DNA from: Haloarcula vallismortis ATCC 29715
Lineage (GTDB): Archaea > Halobacteriota > Halobacteria > Halobacteriales > Haloarculaceae
Assembly: GCF_000337775.1 (NCBI RefSeq)
Contig: NZ_AOLQ01000065.1
Location: 186,001 to 250,000, forward strand
Direction: 5' to 3'
Length of the DNA: 64,000 nucleotides
The position numbers and the translations under genes were made by a program. The notes beneath the pieces were generated by a model. That model was given only the letters and a program-made list of their open reading frames with translations. It searched no databases and was not told the origin of the DNA. This document shows positions 8,790 through 17,353 of this stretch, one piece after another. The stretch's first letter is position 1; every line of letters starts with the position of its first letter.

Positions 8790-9866
8790 TCAGGTCTCTG
8801 TCTCGCTGACGGTGACCGCCGCGCCAGATTCGCTGGAGCGGTAGATACCGTCCATCACGCGCTGGACCCGCAATGCCTGCTCGACGGTGTTCACCGACGG
8901 TGGCGTCCCGTCCCGGACCGCCGAGACGAACCGTGCCTGCTCTTTTCGCTGTGGGTCCGATTGCTGTGTCTCGATGTCGGTCGTCCGATGATGCATCCGG
9001 CCAGTGTCAGCCGTTTCGAACAGTGCCAGCGACTGGTCTGTGAGGTCGAGTTTCGCGCCCGCGTCTGTTCCGCGGACATAGTACGCCTGACTGTCCGGCC
9101 GGTTCGCTGCCCACGCAACCTCTAGAGAGATTGTCGTGCCGTCATCACAGCGGATGAACGCACTCGCGGAATCGTCGACGCTGAACTCGTCTGCACCCTT
9201 GTCCTCGCCCCACATCTGGACGTAGGCATACTCCTCGTCGACGCCGAACTGGGCGCGAGTGTCACCGGACACCTCGACGACTTCCGGGTGGCCGGCGACG
9301 TGTAGCGACAGGTCGATAGCGTGAGCTCCGATGTCGATGAGCGAGCCGCCACCGGCCACGTCGTTGCGCGTGAACCATGACCCTCGTCCGGGGACGCCGC
9401 GACGCCTGATGTAGTTCGCTTCGATGTGTGACACCTCACCGATGTCGCCCGCGTCGCGGTAGCCCACGAGCGTCTGGACCGGGTCAGCAAACCGATTGTG
9501 GAAGCCGACCATGCAGAACCCGTCAGCCGCGTCAGCGGCCGCGGCGATTCGCTCAGCGCTTTCGAACGTGTGCGCTAGCGGCTTCTCGACGAGCACGTCT
9601 AGCCCCGCTTCGAGCGCCGCCACGACGTACTGCTCGTGGTAGCTGTTCGGCGTCGTCACCAGCACGGCATCGACCGTCTCAAACATCGCCGCGGCCTCCT
9701 CGTACACTGCCGCGTCGTACGTCTCGGCGAACCGGCGGCGCGCATCGGCATCGATGTCGACGCCCGCCGTTATCGAAACCGGCTGATCGAGCTGGCGGAG
9801 ATTCGTACAGTGGATGTCCGCGATGTTGCCCAGTCCGACGATGCCTATCCGAACTGTCTCAGTCAT
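8790..9866 (-). CDS. Gfo/Idh/MocA family NAD(P)-dependent oxidoreductase
   Basis: The 358-residue protein begins with a Rossmann fold (VGLGNIAD at residues 10-17) and has the family's EKP motif at 94-96, where the lysine takes part in catalysis. The C-terminal half is the mixed sheet domain that binds sugar or cyclitol substrates. Members oxidise or reduce ring hydroxyls of sugars, inositol or sugar acids. The gene follows the small membrane protein gene by 29 bases and precedes the glucose-dehydrogenase-like gene by 40 bases, so it is likely part of the transporter operon. The imported compound may be a pyranose modified at a ring carbon; this is inferred. Confidence 0.83.
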   Translation of the reverse strand: MTETVRIGIVGLGNIADIHCTNLRQLDQPVSITAGVDIDADARRRFAETYDAAVYEEAAAMFETVDAVLVTTPNSYHEQYVVAALEAGLDVLVEKPLAHTFESAERIAAAADAADGFCMVGFHNRFADPVQTLVGYRDAGDIGEVSHIEANYIRRRGVPGRGSWFTRNDVAGGGSLIDIGAHAIDLSLHVAGHPEVVEVSGDTRAQFGVDEEYAYVQMWGEDKGADEFSVDDSASAFIRCDDGTTISLEVAWAANRPDSQAYYVRGTDAGAKLDLTDQSLALFETADTGRMHHRTTDIETQQSDPQRKEQARFVSAVRDGTPPSVNTVEQALRVQRVMDGIYRSSESGAAVTVSETET

Positions 9867-9895
9867 TGTTCTCGAAGACTGCGCCCGGTGTCGGG

Positions 9896-10099
9896 TTAAT
9901 ACAACTGCTTTTCACGCTCTTCGCGTTCCTCTTCGTGTTCTTGCTTTGCCTTCTCGCGGCGTCGGCCGCGCCGATACTGGATGATGCCCGGGACAATCTT
10001 GTTTTTCAGGTCCAGGATGAACGACACGATGCCGTACGCCCAGAAGAAAAACAGCACGAGCATCCCGCTCCAGTACAGCATCGCGAGATGACTGCTCAT
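9896..10099 (-). CDS. small membrane protein within the sugar ABC transporter operon
   Basis: This 67-residue protein starts at an ATG one base after the ATPase stop and ends 29 bases before the oxidoreductase gene, so it is firmly embedded in the operon. Residues 5-28 form one hydrophobic helix (LAMLYWSGMLVLFFFWAYGI is its core), followed by a basic stretch and a highly charged Lys/Arg/Glu tail. I do not recognise a family. It could be a small accessory subunit that stabilises or regulates the transporter. The start at 10099 is chosen over an in-frame upstream start because the longer form would overlap the ATPase gene and lack sense. Confidence 0.65.
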   Translation of the reverse strand: MSSHLAMLYWSGMLVLFFFWAYGIVSFILDLKNKIVPGIIQYRRGRRREKAKQEHEEEREEREKQLY

Positions 10100-10100
10100 A

Positions 10101-11297
10101 TCAGTCGTCGGTCTCCACTTCGCTGCCGGCAGCCGTGCTGCCCGCCTCGTACGGAATGAGGTCGTGAACAATCGCCTCGCCGCTGGCTGAGTCGAACAGG
10201 TGAACGTTTCGTCGGTCGATGACGACCCCGATCTCATCGTCCTCTTCGAGATCAGAGTCGGGGTCGATGCTCATCAGTAACTGGTCGTTCGTCGCCAGTT
10301 CCTGCGACATCGACGTCTCGCCCTCACCCAGCAGGAGGTAGGCGAATATCTCGTCGCCCATCGGTTCGAGAATGTCGGCTTTGGCAGTTATCATTCCCGA
10401 CGGGTCCGGGACCTCCGACTTGAGTTCGCCTGGATAGATGTCCTCCGGGCGAATGCCGAGTGTCACGCTGTCACCCACTCCGACGCCCTCGATAGACGAC
10501 GGATTGAACTCAAGATCGAAGTTCGGCGTCTCCAGCGCGTTCTCGGTGACTTGCCCCTCGACGAAGTTCATCGACGGCGAGCCGATGAACCCGGCGACAA
10601 AGAGGTTGTCCGGCTCGTTGTAACAGGTCAGTGGCGGGTCGATCTGCTGGAGCTGCCCCGAATCAAGGACGGCGATGCGGTCCGACAGCGTCATCGCCTC
10701 CTCCTGGTCGTGGGTCACGTAGATGATGGTCGTGTCCAGTTCCTTGTGCAGGCGCTGGAGCTCCGTCCGCATGTGGACCTTGAGCTTCGCGTCAAGGTTC
10801 GCCAGCGGCTCGTCCATCAGGAACACGTCGGGCTCGCGCACGATAGCGCGGGCGATGGCGACGCGCTGGCGCTGCCCGCCGGACATCTCTTCGGGCATCC
10901 GGTTGAGCATCCCCTCTAGCTGGACAATGTCAGCTGCCCGCTCGACCCGGCGGTCGATCTCGTCCTGTGGGTAGTCCCGTAGCCGCAGCCCAAAGGAGAT
11001 GTTGTCGTACACGTCCATGTGCGGGAACAGCGCGATGTTCTGGAACACCATCGCGATGCCGCGGTCCTTCGGCGGGAGGTTCGTCACCTCGCGGTCGCCG
11101 ATATAAATCTCACCCTCGGTTGGGATGGTGAGCCCGGCGATGGTCTCCATCGTCGTCGACTTCCCACAACCGGATGGGCCGACGAAACAGATGAACTCGC
11201 CGTGGGCGATGTCGAGGTTCATGTCGTCGACCGCGGTGACCACGTCACCCTGGTCGTCGTAGCGTTTCGTCACGTGTTCGAGTTGTACTCGTGCCAT
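10101..11297 (-). CDS. sugar ABC transporter ATP-binding protein (MalK/UgpC type)
   Basis: The 398-residue ATPase has the Walker A sequence GPSGCGKST at residues 40-48, the ABC signature MSGGQRQR near 138 and Walker B with the D-loop in LMDEPLANLD near 160. The C-terminal third carries the TOBE-type regulatory domain of MalK-like sugar ATPases. It sits on the cytoplasmic side and drives the permease pair encoded directly upstream, with a 4-base gap. Being the only ATPase in the locus, it probably serves both substrate-binding proteins. UgpC/MsmK-type ATPases can also serve several transporters. Confidence 0.93.
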   Translation of the reverse strand: MARVQLEHVTKRYDDQGDVVTAVDDMNLDIAHGEFICFVGPSGCGKSTTMETIAGLTIPTEGEIYIGDREVTNLPPKDRGIAMVFQNIALFPHMDVYDNISFGLRLRDYPQDEIDRRVERAADIVQLEGMLNRMPEEMSGGQRQRVAIARAIVREPDVFLMDEPLANLDAKLKVHMRTELQRLHKELDTTIIYVTHDQEEAMTLSDRIAVLDSGQLQQIDPPLTCYNEPDNLFVAGFIGSPSMNFVEGQVTENALETPNFDLEFNPSSIEGVGVGDSVTLGIRPEDIYPGELKSEVPDPSGMITAKADILEPMGDEIFAYLLLGEGETSMSQELATNDQLLMSIDPDSDLEEDDEIGVVIDRRNVHLFDSASGEAIVHDLIPYEAGSTAAGSEVETDD

Positions 11298-11301
11298 TGT
11301 G

Positions 11302-12303
11302 TTACTCCTTGAGTGCGCCTGAGGTCAGTCCGCTGACGATGCGTTCCTGTGCGACGATCACGAGGATGACGACGGGGAGGACCCCGACGATGCTCGCGGC
11401 CGCCATGAGGTTGAACTGCGTCGTGTACTGGGTCTGGTAGCTGAGAATTCCGCCGACGATAGGCGACCACTTGGCTGCCTCCGGGGAAGTCGCCATAATC
11501 GAGCTGAAGAAGTACTCGTTGTAGACGGCGATGAACGTCAGCACGGCCGCGGTCGCCACGCCCGGCGCGGACAGCGGCATGATGACGCGGAACAGCGCGC
11601 CCAGTCGTGTCGTTCCTTCGACCCGGGCGGCGTCCTCCAGCCCGTCCGGAATCTGGCCGTAGAACGTCGTCAGGATGAAGATGGACAGCGGCATGAACAG
11701 CGCGCTGAACGGCAGTACCATCGACCCCGGCGTGTTCAGCAGCCGCGGTGGGGTAAACAGCGGAATAGACGTAAACGGTACCGTAATCGGCGCGTTGCCG
11801 GCGAACGCCTGAAACAGCGGGATGACGAACGCGGCCGGCGGGAAGTAGCTGATCGCCAGAATCCCCAGCATCAGCAGTGCGCGGCCGGGGAAGCGGAGCC
11901 GCCCGAACACGTAGCCGGCGAGACTCGCCACGAACAGGACGATGACCGTCGTCGTGACCGCCAGCGCGAAGCTGTTCAGCATGTACAGGTGGAACGGCAC
12001 CTGTTCGAAGACCGTGACGAACGCGCCCGGGTTGAAGCCTTTCGGAACCGGGAGCGGGAACGTTCCGCTGACGCCAAAGAGATCCACAGTCGGGAGGAAA
12101 CTGCCCGATAGCAGTCTCCCTTCGGGGGTCACCGCCAGCACGACGAGCCAGTAGAAGGGGAACAGCGTCGTCACCAGGAAAAACACCATCGCCGCATAGA
12201 ACAGCGCCCGGTACACTTTCTCCGGGTCCTGGATGGCGCTCTGGGTCCAGCGCTGTAGCGGTCCGTCGCTTGGCTGCTCCTGGGTGTCAGTTGGCGTCGC
12301 CAT
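11302..12303 (-). CDS. sugar ABC transporter permease, MalG type
   Basis: The 333-residue protein has six main hydrophobic segments and the EAA-loop that docks on the ATPase, seen as EDAARVEGTTRLGALFRVIMP in the second half. This is the second permease of a carbohydrate uptake type 1 system; MalG-type subunits usually have about 280-300 residues. The N-terminal 40 residues are polar, with an acidic and glutamine-rich start. It is separated from the other permease by a single base and from the ATPase by four, so all three are surely one operon. Confidence 0.92.
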   Translation of the reverse strand: MATPTDTQEQPSDGPLQRWTQSAIQDPEKVYRALFYAAMVFFLVTTLFPFYWLVVLAVTPEGRLLSGSFLPTVDLFGVSGTFPLPVPKGFNPGAFVTVFEQVPFHLYMLNSFALAVTTTVIVLFVASLAGYVFGRLRFPGRALLMLGILAISYFPPAAFVIPLFQAFAGNAPITVPFTSIPLFTPPRLLNTPGSMVLPFSALFMPLSIFILTTFYGQIPDGLEDAARVEGTTRLGALFRVIMPLSAPGVATAAVLTFIAVYNEYFFSSIMATSPEAAKWSPIVGGILSYQTQYTTQFNLMAAASIVGVLPVVILVIVAQERIVSGLTSGALKE

Positions 12304-12304
12304 G

Positions 12305-13285
12305 TTAGATCGCGTCCTCCCCTTGCCAGACGATGAGTCCCATCACGACCGCCCCGATGATAGCGGCCGTCACAAACGCGATAGCCGCGGATGTCCCTTC
12401 ACGGGTGGTGAACGTTGCGACAACCATACACGACAGCGACGGCACAACAGTACAGCTCGACACCGTATCGATGATGCCGTACACCCGCATCGCCTGCACT
12501 GATCGGAACAGTACGGCAACGCCGATAGTCGGCAGGATGAGCGGGAACGTGATGAGCTTGAACTGCTGCCACTTCGTCGCGCCGGCGACCTTCGCCACGT
12601 CGTACAGGCCCCGGTCGATGCTCTGTAGCCCCGCCAGAATGAGCAGGGCCATGAACGCCGATGTCTTCCAGATGTCGGCGACGATGATGATGAACGTCGC
12701 ACTCGCCGTGTCGTTGAGCGTGTTCGTCGGCGCGAGCAGTCCGAGGTCAGCAAGCGGTGGCGTCAGGAACCCGACATTCGCGTTGAACATCAGGAAGAAG
12801 ATCATCCCCTGAATGACGATTGGGACGGCCCACGGGATGATGATAGCCGCGCGAATCCACCGCCGGCCGTAGAAGTCCTGGTCGAGAATGAGCGCCTGCC
12901 CAAGGCCGATAAGCGTCTCGAAAAGCACGCTCACGACGGCGAAAATTACCGTGACGACCAGTGCGCTGTTCAGCATCGCGCTCATGCTAAACCCATCGGG
13001 GAGGAACGTCGTTCCGCCCGGGAGGAACCGGTTTTTCTCGCCGGTGAACAGCTCGATGTAGTTTCCAGCGCCGACGAAGGTAGTGCTCGAAAAGTCCGCC
13101 GAGAGCTTGAACAGCGACAGCTCGAAGGTCCGCAACAGCGGGTACAACGCGACGATACCCAAAAGCACGAACACGGGTATCAACAGCAGATACGCGTACT
13201 GCGTGTCGCTGAGGTTCTCCATCCACCGCATCACGCTGACGAGTGCCCCCGAGCGTCTGGATTCACGGCCGGTTTCTGTGCTCAT
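12305..13285 (-). CDS. sugar ABC transporter permease, MalF type
   Basis: The 326-residue protein has about six to seven hydrophobic segments, with an outside loop of about 60 residues after the first helix. The EAA-loop (YDVAKVAGATKWQQFKLITFP) sits near residue 230. It pairs with the MalG-type subunit one base downstream to form the membrane channel. A 78-base gap separates it from the preceding binding-protein gene, which is on the same strand and probably heads the transcript. Confidence 0.92.
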   Translation of the reverse strand: MSTETGRESRRSGALVSVMRWMENLSDTQYAYLLLIPVFVLLGIVALYPLLRTFELSLFKLSADFSSTTFVGAGNYIELFTGEKNRFLPGGTTFLPDGFSMSAMLNSALVVTVIFAVVSVLFETLIGLGQALILDQDFYGRRWIRAAIIIPWAVPIVIQGMIFFLMFNANVGFLTPPLADLGLLAPTNTLNDTASATFIIIVADIWKTSAFMALLILAGLQSIDRGLYDVAKVAGATKWQQFKLITFPLILPTIGVAVLFRSVQAMRVYGIIDTVSSCTVVPSLSCMVVATFTTREGTSAAIAFVTAAIIGAVVMGLIVWQGEDAI

Positions 13286-13363
13286 TTGGTTACCTCCGTC
13301 CGTCGTTTGAATGTGTCATGGTAAATAATCACAGGGATGGTTTTGTAACGCTTGCCCGTGGCT

Positions 13364-14899
13364 TCAGGTTTGCTCGGTCTCTTCCAGCGCGGACTCGAGC
13401 GTCGCCATCGCGTCGGCCGAGGAGGCTTCCTGACCGACTGCGCGGTTCGCTTGCTGTGCGATCTTGCTGGACTGGTCGCTCCAGACAGCCGTCACCGGGC
13501 GCGGCATCGAGTTGTCACCCGCGACCTGCAGGGTGTCCATGTACCGGCCAACGACGGGCACGTTCTGCGCCTCGCTGGAGTTGAACAGTTCAGGCCGCGG
13601 CGGCAGCCAGCCCTGAACGGACAGCAACGTGAGCTGGAAGTCCGGCTGCATGGCGGCTCGAATGACCTCCGTCACGGCGTCTATGTTCTCGCTGTTGGGA
13701 TTAACCGTCATGTGCCAGCCACCGAGTGCAGCCGTGGAGCCACCCGTACCGGGCTGTGCCGCTTCGCTCTCGGACACAGCGTACGGAATCGGCATCGCAC
13801 CGAGGTTTTCGCCGAGCGCCGGATCATCGGTTTCGTCCGGGTTGCGGCCACCGAGTGCCAGCGAGTAGGGCCAGTTCCGGTGGAAAACGGCGTTACCGTT
13901 GACAAACGGCGCGCGAGCGTCTTCCTCCTTCCAGCCGAGGATTTCGGTCGGGGTGAAGCCGCCGCCATAGCCCTCGAACTGGCCGCCGAAGTCCTCGTCG
14001 TGGACGAACTTCCGCATCATGTTCAACGCGTTGTGGACCTCGGAGTTGTTGACCGTGATCGGCCGCTCGCCAATCGGGCCGAACAGGTTGTCGCGGCCGC
14101 CGAAGTACGCGCCGCCCCACGAGGACATGACTTCGTTGAATGTACAGCAGGAGGTTCCCTCGTAGATGTCCCACTGAGTGGTGAATCCGAAGTCGACATC
14201 GGCGTTGTCGTAGGTGTCCGCGGCGATGTTCGACCACTCCTCCCAGGTCATCGGCTCGGTCGCCCAGTTGTTGCTCTCTGGACTGTAGCCGGCTTCCTCG
14301 ACGAGATCCTTGCGGTACTGCATCGTCGGGAAGTCCGGGAACACCGGGACGCCGAACAGGTTCCCGTTGCTCGGGTTCCGCGCCGTGTCGGTAAAGGCCG
14401 AGAAGTAGTTGTCCGAGACGTCCGAGAGAAGGTCCTCCGGCAGCGTCTCGGAGAGGTTCTGGAGCTGTCCCCGCTGGATGAAGATGTTCGTCCAGCCGTT
14501 GTCCATCAGGAACATATCGGGATTCGTCTCGCCGGCCGAGAGCAGTCGGTTGTAGTTGGCCCGGGCCGCACCGGTGTCCTGGTCGCGCGGGACGAATTCT
14601 ATCTCGATGTTGTCCGACAGTCCGTTGTCGTGCAGTGCCTGCTTGATCGCGTCGCCGTTGTTCTGGACGGCCACCGGGTCGAAGCCCCACTGGACCGTCG
14701 TCGTCTCACCGCTGCTACCGTCACCGGTCGACCCGCCGTCGCCGCCGTCACCGCCACCGTCGCCGCCTTCGCCACCGCCGACGAAGTCAGCACAGCCTGC
14801 TAGTCCTCCGACGACACCTGCTGCTCCGGCAGCACGGACGAACCGTCGCCGGGAGACGCCTGTCGAGTTCCGCTCGCCGCTTGTGCCATTGTCCGACAT
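13364..14899 (-). CDS. sugar ABC transporter substrate-binding lipoprotein (second, operon-linked)
   Basis: The 511-residue protein carries the twin-arginine motif SRRRFVRAAG (residues 16-25) and the lipobox LAGC with the lipidated cysteine at 36, followed by a Gly/Asp linker to about residue 65. The folded part is a family 1 extracellular solute-binding domain. It directly precedes the two permease genes and should be the main receptor of this importer. It is only distantly similar to the binding protein at 6033-7409, which suggests that the two recognise different ligands. A TATA element and an inverted repeat lie upstream (14926-14964). Confidence 0.9.
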   Translation of the reverse strand: MSDNGTSGERNSTGVSRRRFVRAAGAAGVVGGLAGCADFVGGGEGGDGGGDGGDGGSTGDGSSGETTTVQWGFDPVAVQNNGDAIKQALHDNGLSDNIEIEFVPRDQDTGAARANYNRLLSAGETNPDMFLMDNGWTNIFIQRGQLQNLSETLPEDLLSDVSDNYFSAFTDTARNPSNGNLFGVPVFPDFPTMQYRKDLVEEAGYSPESNNWATEPMTWEEWSNIAADTYDNADVDFGFTTQWDIYEGTSCCTFNEVMSSWGGAYFGGRDNLFGPIGERPITVNNSEVHNALNMMRKFVHDEDFGGQFEGYGGGFTPTEILGWKEEDARAPFVNGNAVFHRNWPYSLALGGRNPDETDDPALGENLGAMPIPYAVSESEAAQPGTGGSTAALGGWHMTVNPNSENIDAVTEVIRAAMQPDFQLTLLSVQGWLPPRPELFNSSEAQNVPVVGRYMDTLQVAGDNSMPRPVTAVWSDQSSKIAQQANRAVGQEASSADAMATLESALEETEQT

Positions 14900-14925
14900 A
14901 TCTATTCTGAGCTATCCCGGACACA

Positions 14926-14934
14926 CCTTAAAGG
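14926..14934 (-). promoter_or_regulatory. TATA element of the second binding-protein operon
   Basis: On the minus strand CCTTTAAGG lies 27-35 bases before the ATG at 14899. This distance fits an archaeal promoter giving a leaderless or nearly leaderless transcript, which is common in haloarchaea. Confidence 0.55.
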
Positions 14935-14944
14935 TTGTCCATAA

Positions 14945-14964
14945 TTAACCACAGGTGTTGTTAA
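14945..14964. promoter_or_regulatory. candidate operator: 9-2-9 inverted repeat
   Basis: TTAACCACA at 14945-14953 and TGTTGTTAA at 14956-14964 form an inverted repeat with one mismatch around a GG centre. It lies immediately upstream of the TATA element, the place expected for an activator. A related half site (TGTTGTTGAC) occurs at 14994-15003. A near copy of the word is present before the aldo/keto reductase gene (17269-17287). TrmB-type regulators encoded on either side are candidate binders; this is inference. Confidence 0.5.
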
Positions 14965-15131
14965 CGGTCGCCCTCAGCCCCGTAGACGTGATATGTTGTT
15001 GACTGTTTGGAATTGCATAAATCATTCAGTATATATACGCAGGGATAGGTCAAACACCCGCTTGCCACACGGAGGTTCTCAAACGCGCAAACTGAGTGTG
15101 AGTTTACTGGTCGACAAAAGCGGCGTCTCTG

Positions 15132-16208
15132 TCATTCGTACGTGACGTCCGTGATGGTAATCTCGGTAGCTTCGATTTCTTCGATGACGGCCCCCCAGCC
15201 GCCGACTTCGTATGTCCCGTTGTCGGTGACCAGCGTCGCACTGATCCGGCCGGCCATCTGTGCAAGCGGGACCGGGTCCGTCCGTCCGATGCTACTCCCG
15301 GTGTAGTCGACGGCGGTGATACGCCCGGTCAGTTCGACTGACTCCTTCGTTTCCGTTTCGTACCCCTCGACGACAGCCTCGATAATCGCGTCCTCGTTCA
15401 GTAGCGGTTCGATATCGCGGACAGCGTGACGGAGGTCGACGTACGTCGTCGGGGTTTCCGGCGTCCGCTCGGTGTACAGTGTGTCCCAGATCTCCCACAG
15501 GCAGGTCAGGAAAAACCAGTGGAAAACGTAGGTGTGGGTCCGGTCCTTGACGAGCACACCGTACTCGTTGACTGAGTCGTGATGGGGCGCAAAGCAGGTC
15601 CAGGTCCGGTCGACGAGCACGAAAAACGGGGCCGGAATATTACGATTCCGGGCCTCGGTACAGGTCCCTTCGATGTCGGAAAGCGGCGGAACGTCCTCGC
15701 CAGGACTCGTACAGATGCTGAGTTTGATGTTCACACCGCGGTCGTGGGCAGCAATGAGTTCCTCACGAAGCGCGTAGAACTGCTCCGGGTCCACACCGAC
15801 CTGAATCTGGTTTTCGGCCGCTTCGATGAGCTCCCGGGCCCGACTGACGACCGTTTCGAACCGCTTGACGATACTGACCTCGTGCTCGGATATCTCGGGC
15901 TGGTTCCAGCGTTCCTCGATCGTTTCGGCCGCGTCGAGGTACTTGCTCGACCGTGACCGCAAATCCTCGAGCACTACGTCGGGATTTCGCGCCCGAGCAG
16001 TCAGGCTATCCTGCTGGAACGTCTCGATATACCCCTTCGTTTCCAGGTCCCTGAGCACGTCATAGATCCGCGGGTCTGGAACGTCACAGGAGTCAGCGAT
16101 GTCGGTCGCCGATGCGGTCCCCAGCCCCAGCAACGCCACGTACGCCTCCGCCTGATACGGGGAGAGACCGGCATCTTCGAGGACATCGGTTAGTTCGCTG
16201 TCGTCCAT
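15132..16208 (-). CDS. TrmB-family sugar-responsive transcriptional regulator (second copy)
   Basis: The 358-residue protein has an N-terminal TrmB winged helix (residues 10-75, with SATDIADSCDVPDPRIYDVLRDL). An effector region of about 270 residues follows and ends in a small sheet domain. It lies directly upstream of the binding-protein operon on the same strand, with a 232-base gap that contains the operator candidate. It is therefore the most likely direct regulator of that operon. Similarity to the first TrmB-type protein is limited mostly to the DNA-binding part, so the two may respond to different sugars. Confidence 0.83.
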   Translation of the reverse strand: MDDSELTDVLEDAGLSPYQAEAYVALLGLGTASATDIADSCDVPDPRIYDVLRDLETKGYIETFQQDSLTARARNPDVVLEDLRSRSSKYLDAAETIEERWNQPEISEHEVSIVKRFETVVSRARELIEAAENQIQVGVDPEQFYALREELIAAHDRGVNIKLSICTSPGEDVPPLSDIEGTCTEARNRNIPAPFFVLVDRTWTCFAPHHDSVNEYGVLVKDRTHTYVFHWFFLTCLWEIWDTLYTERTPETPTTYVDLRHAVRDIEPLLNEDAIIEAVVEGYETETKESVELTGRITAVDYTGSSIGRTDPVPLAQMAGRISATLVTDNGTYEVGGWGAVIEEIEATEITITDVTYE

Positions 16209-16268
16209 GTGTGTACAGGGAAACTGAGTACGCAGTTAACGTGCATGGTTATCCATCGAGATCATGAG

Positions 16269-17258
16269 TCAGTCTTTGCCCTCGACGGGCCACTGTGGGT
16301 GTTTCGGGGCCTCGATTCGGGCGCACTCCTCGTCGGTCAGGTCGACGTCGAGCGCGCCGACGTTCTCCTCAAGCTGGTCCATCGTCCGCGGACCGATGAT
16401 GGGTGAGTCAACGACCTCCTGGTGGCAGAGCCACGCGAGGCTGACCTGTGCCGGCGTTGCGCCCTTCGCGTCGGCGATCGCTCGTATCTCGTCGAGGACC
16501 GCCCAGTTTTCGTCGCTGAACCGGTTTGCGGTGTACTCGTCCGAACTCGCGCGGCCCTCAGATGGGTCGCCATCGCGCTCGTACTTCCCGGCCAGAAAGC
16601 CGCCGGCCAGCGGCGACCACGGAATGACGCCGACCCCTTCCATCTCACACACCGGCAGAAGGTTCGCCTCCTCGTGGCGGTCGACGGCGTTGTACTCCGG
16701 CTGCATCGAGACGAACCGCTCGTACCCTTCGATGTCCGCGGTGTACAGCGCCTTCTGGAACTGCCAGTTGGCCATCGTACTTGCGCCGATATAGCGTACC
16801 AGCCCCTCGTCGACAAGATACGTCAGCGCGTCCAGTGTCTCTTCGATGGGCGTGTCGTCATCCCACCGGTGAATCTGGTAGAGGTCGAGATAGTCGACGC
16901 CGAGGCGGTCCAGCGTGGCGTGGCACTGGTCGATGATGTGTTTCTTCGAAAGCCCGCTGCCGTTTGGTCCGTCGTGCATATCGAAGTACACCTTCGAGGC
17001 CAGAACCAGTTCGCTGCGGCGAGCGGAGTCGATGGCGTCACCCAGTATTCGCTCGCTTTCGCCGTTCGAGTACGCGTTGGCCGTGTCGAAGAAGTTGATG
17101 CCAAGATCGAGTGCTTGTTCGAGTATCCGGCGGCTTTCGGCCTCGTCGTTTAACATCCACGGCTCGGCGCTCCCGAAGTTCATCGTCCCGAGACAGAGTT
17201 CGGACACGTCGAGCCCTGTCGACCCGAGCGTGGTGTATGTCACCGGCGAATCGCTCAT
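16269..17258 (-). CDS. aldo/keto reductase
   Basis: The 329-residue protein is a TIM-barrel NAD(P)H-dependent reductase. The catalytic tetrad is visible: the Asp and Tyr in FFDTANAYSNGE, the Lys in LASKVYF and the His in LYQIHRWD. The closing IGPRTMDQLEEN segment matches the NADP-binding end of the family. Such enzymes reduce aldehydes and ketones or oxidise sugar alcohols. It shares a promoter motif with the sugar-uptake operon, so it may interconvert the imported sugar or polyol. The specific substrate cannot be read from the sequence. Confidence 0.87.
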   Translation of the reverse strand: MSDSPVTYTTLGSTGLDVSELCLGTMNFGSAEPWMLNDEAESRRILEQALDLGINFFDTANAYSNGESERILGDAIDSARRSELVLASKVYFDMHDGPNGSGLSKKHIIDQCHATLDRLGVDYLDLYQIHRWDDDTPIEETLDALTYLVDEGLVRYIGASTMANWQFQKALYTADIEGYERFVSMQPEYNAVDRHEEANLLPVCEMEGVGVIPWSPLAGGFLAGKYERDGDPSEGRASSDEYTANRFSDENWAVLDEIRAIADAKGATPAQVSLAWLCHQEVVDSPIIGPRTMDQLEENVGALDVDLTDEECARIEAPKHPQWPVEGKD

Positions 17259-17268
17259 GACACCTCAT

Positions 17269-17287
17269 ACCACAGCTGTTGTTAAAG
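17269..17287 (-). promoter_or_regulatory. promoter and shared operator-like word of the aldo/keto reductase gene
   Basis: Read on the minus strand, CTTTAACAACAGCTGTGGT lies 11-29 bases before the start codon. Its first part can serve as the TATA element. It agrees at 17 of 19 positions with the word at 14948-14966, in the same orientation relative to its gene. Here the site falls between the TATA element and the start, a position that would fit repression. Confidence 0.5.
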
Positions 17288-17353
17288 AATTTTGGGACTG
17301 CGTACCGTTGTCCGAACGTGAGCCGGGAATCACCACCGCAGGGTCCGAGTCCG

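Noticed and set aside
13352-14803. Long plus-strand frame opposite the second binding-protein gene
   Set aside because: The minus-strand lipoprotein has a clear signal, lipobox and family match; the reverse frame has none.
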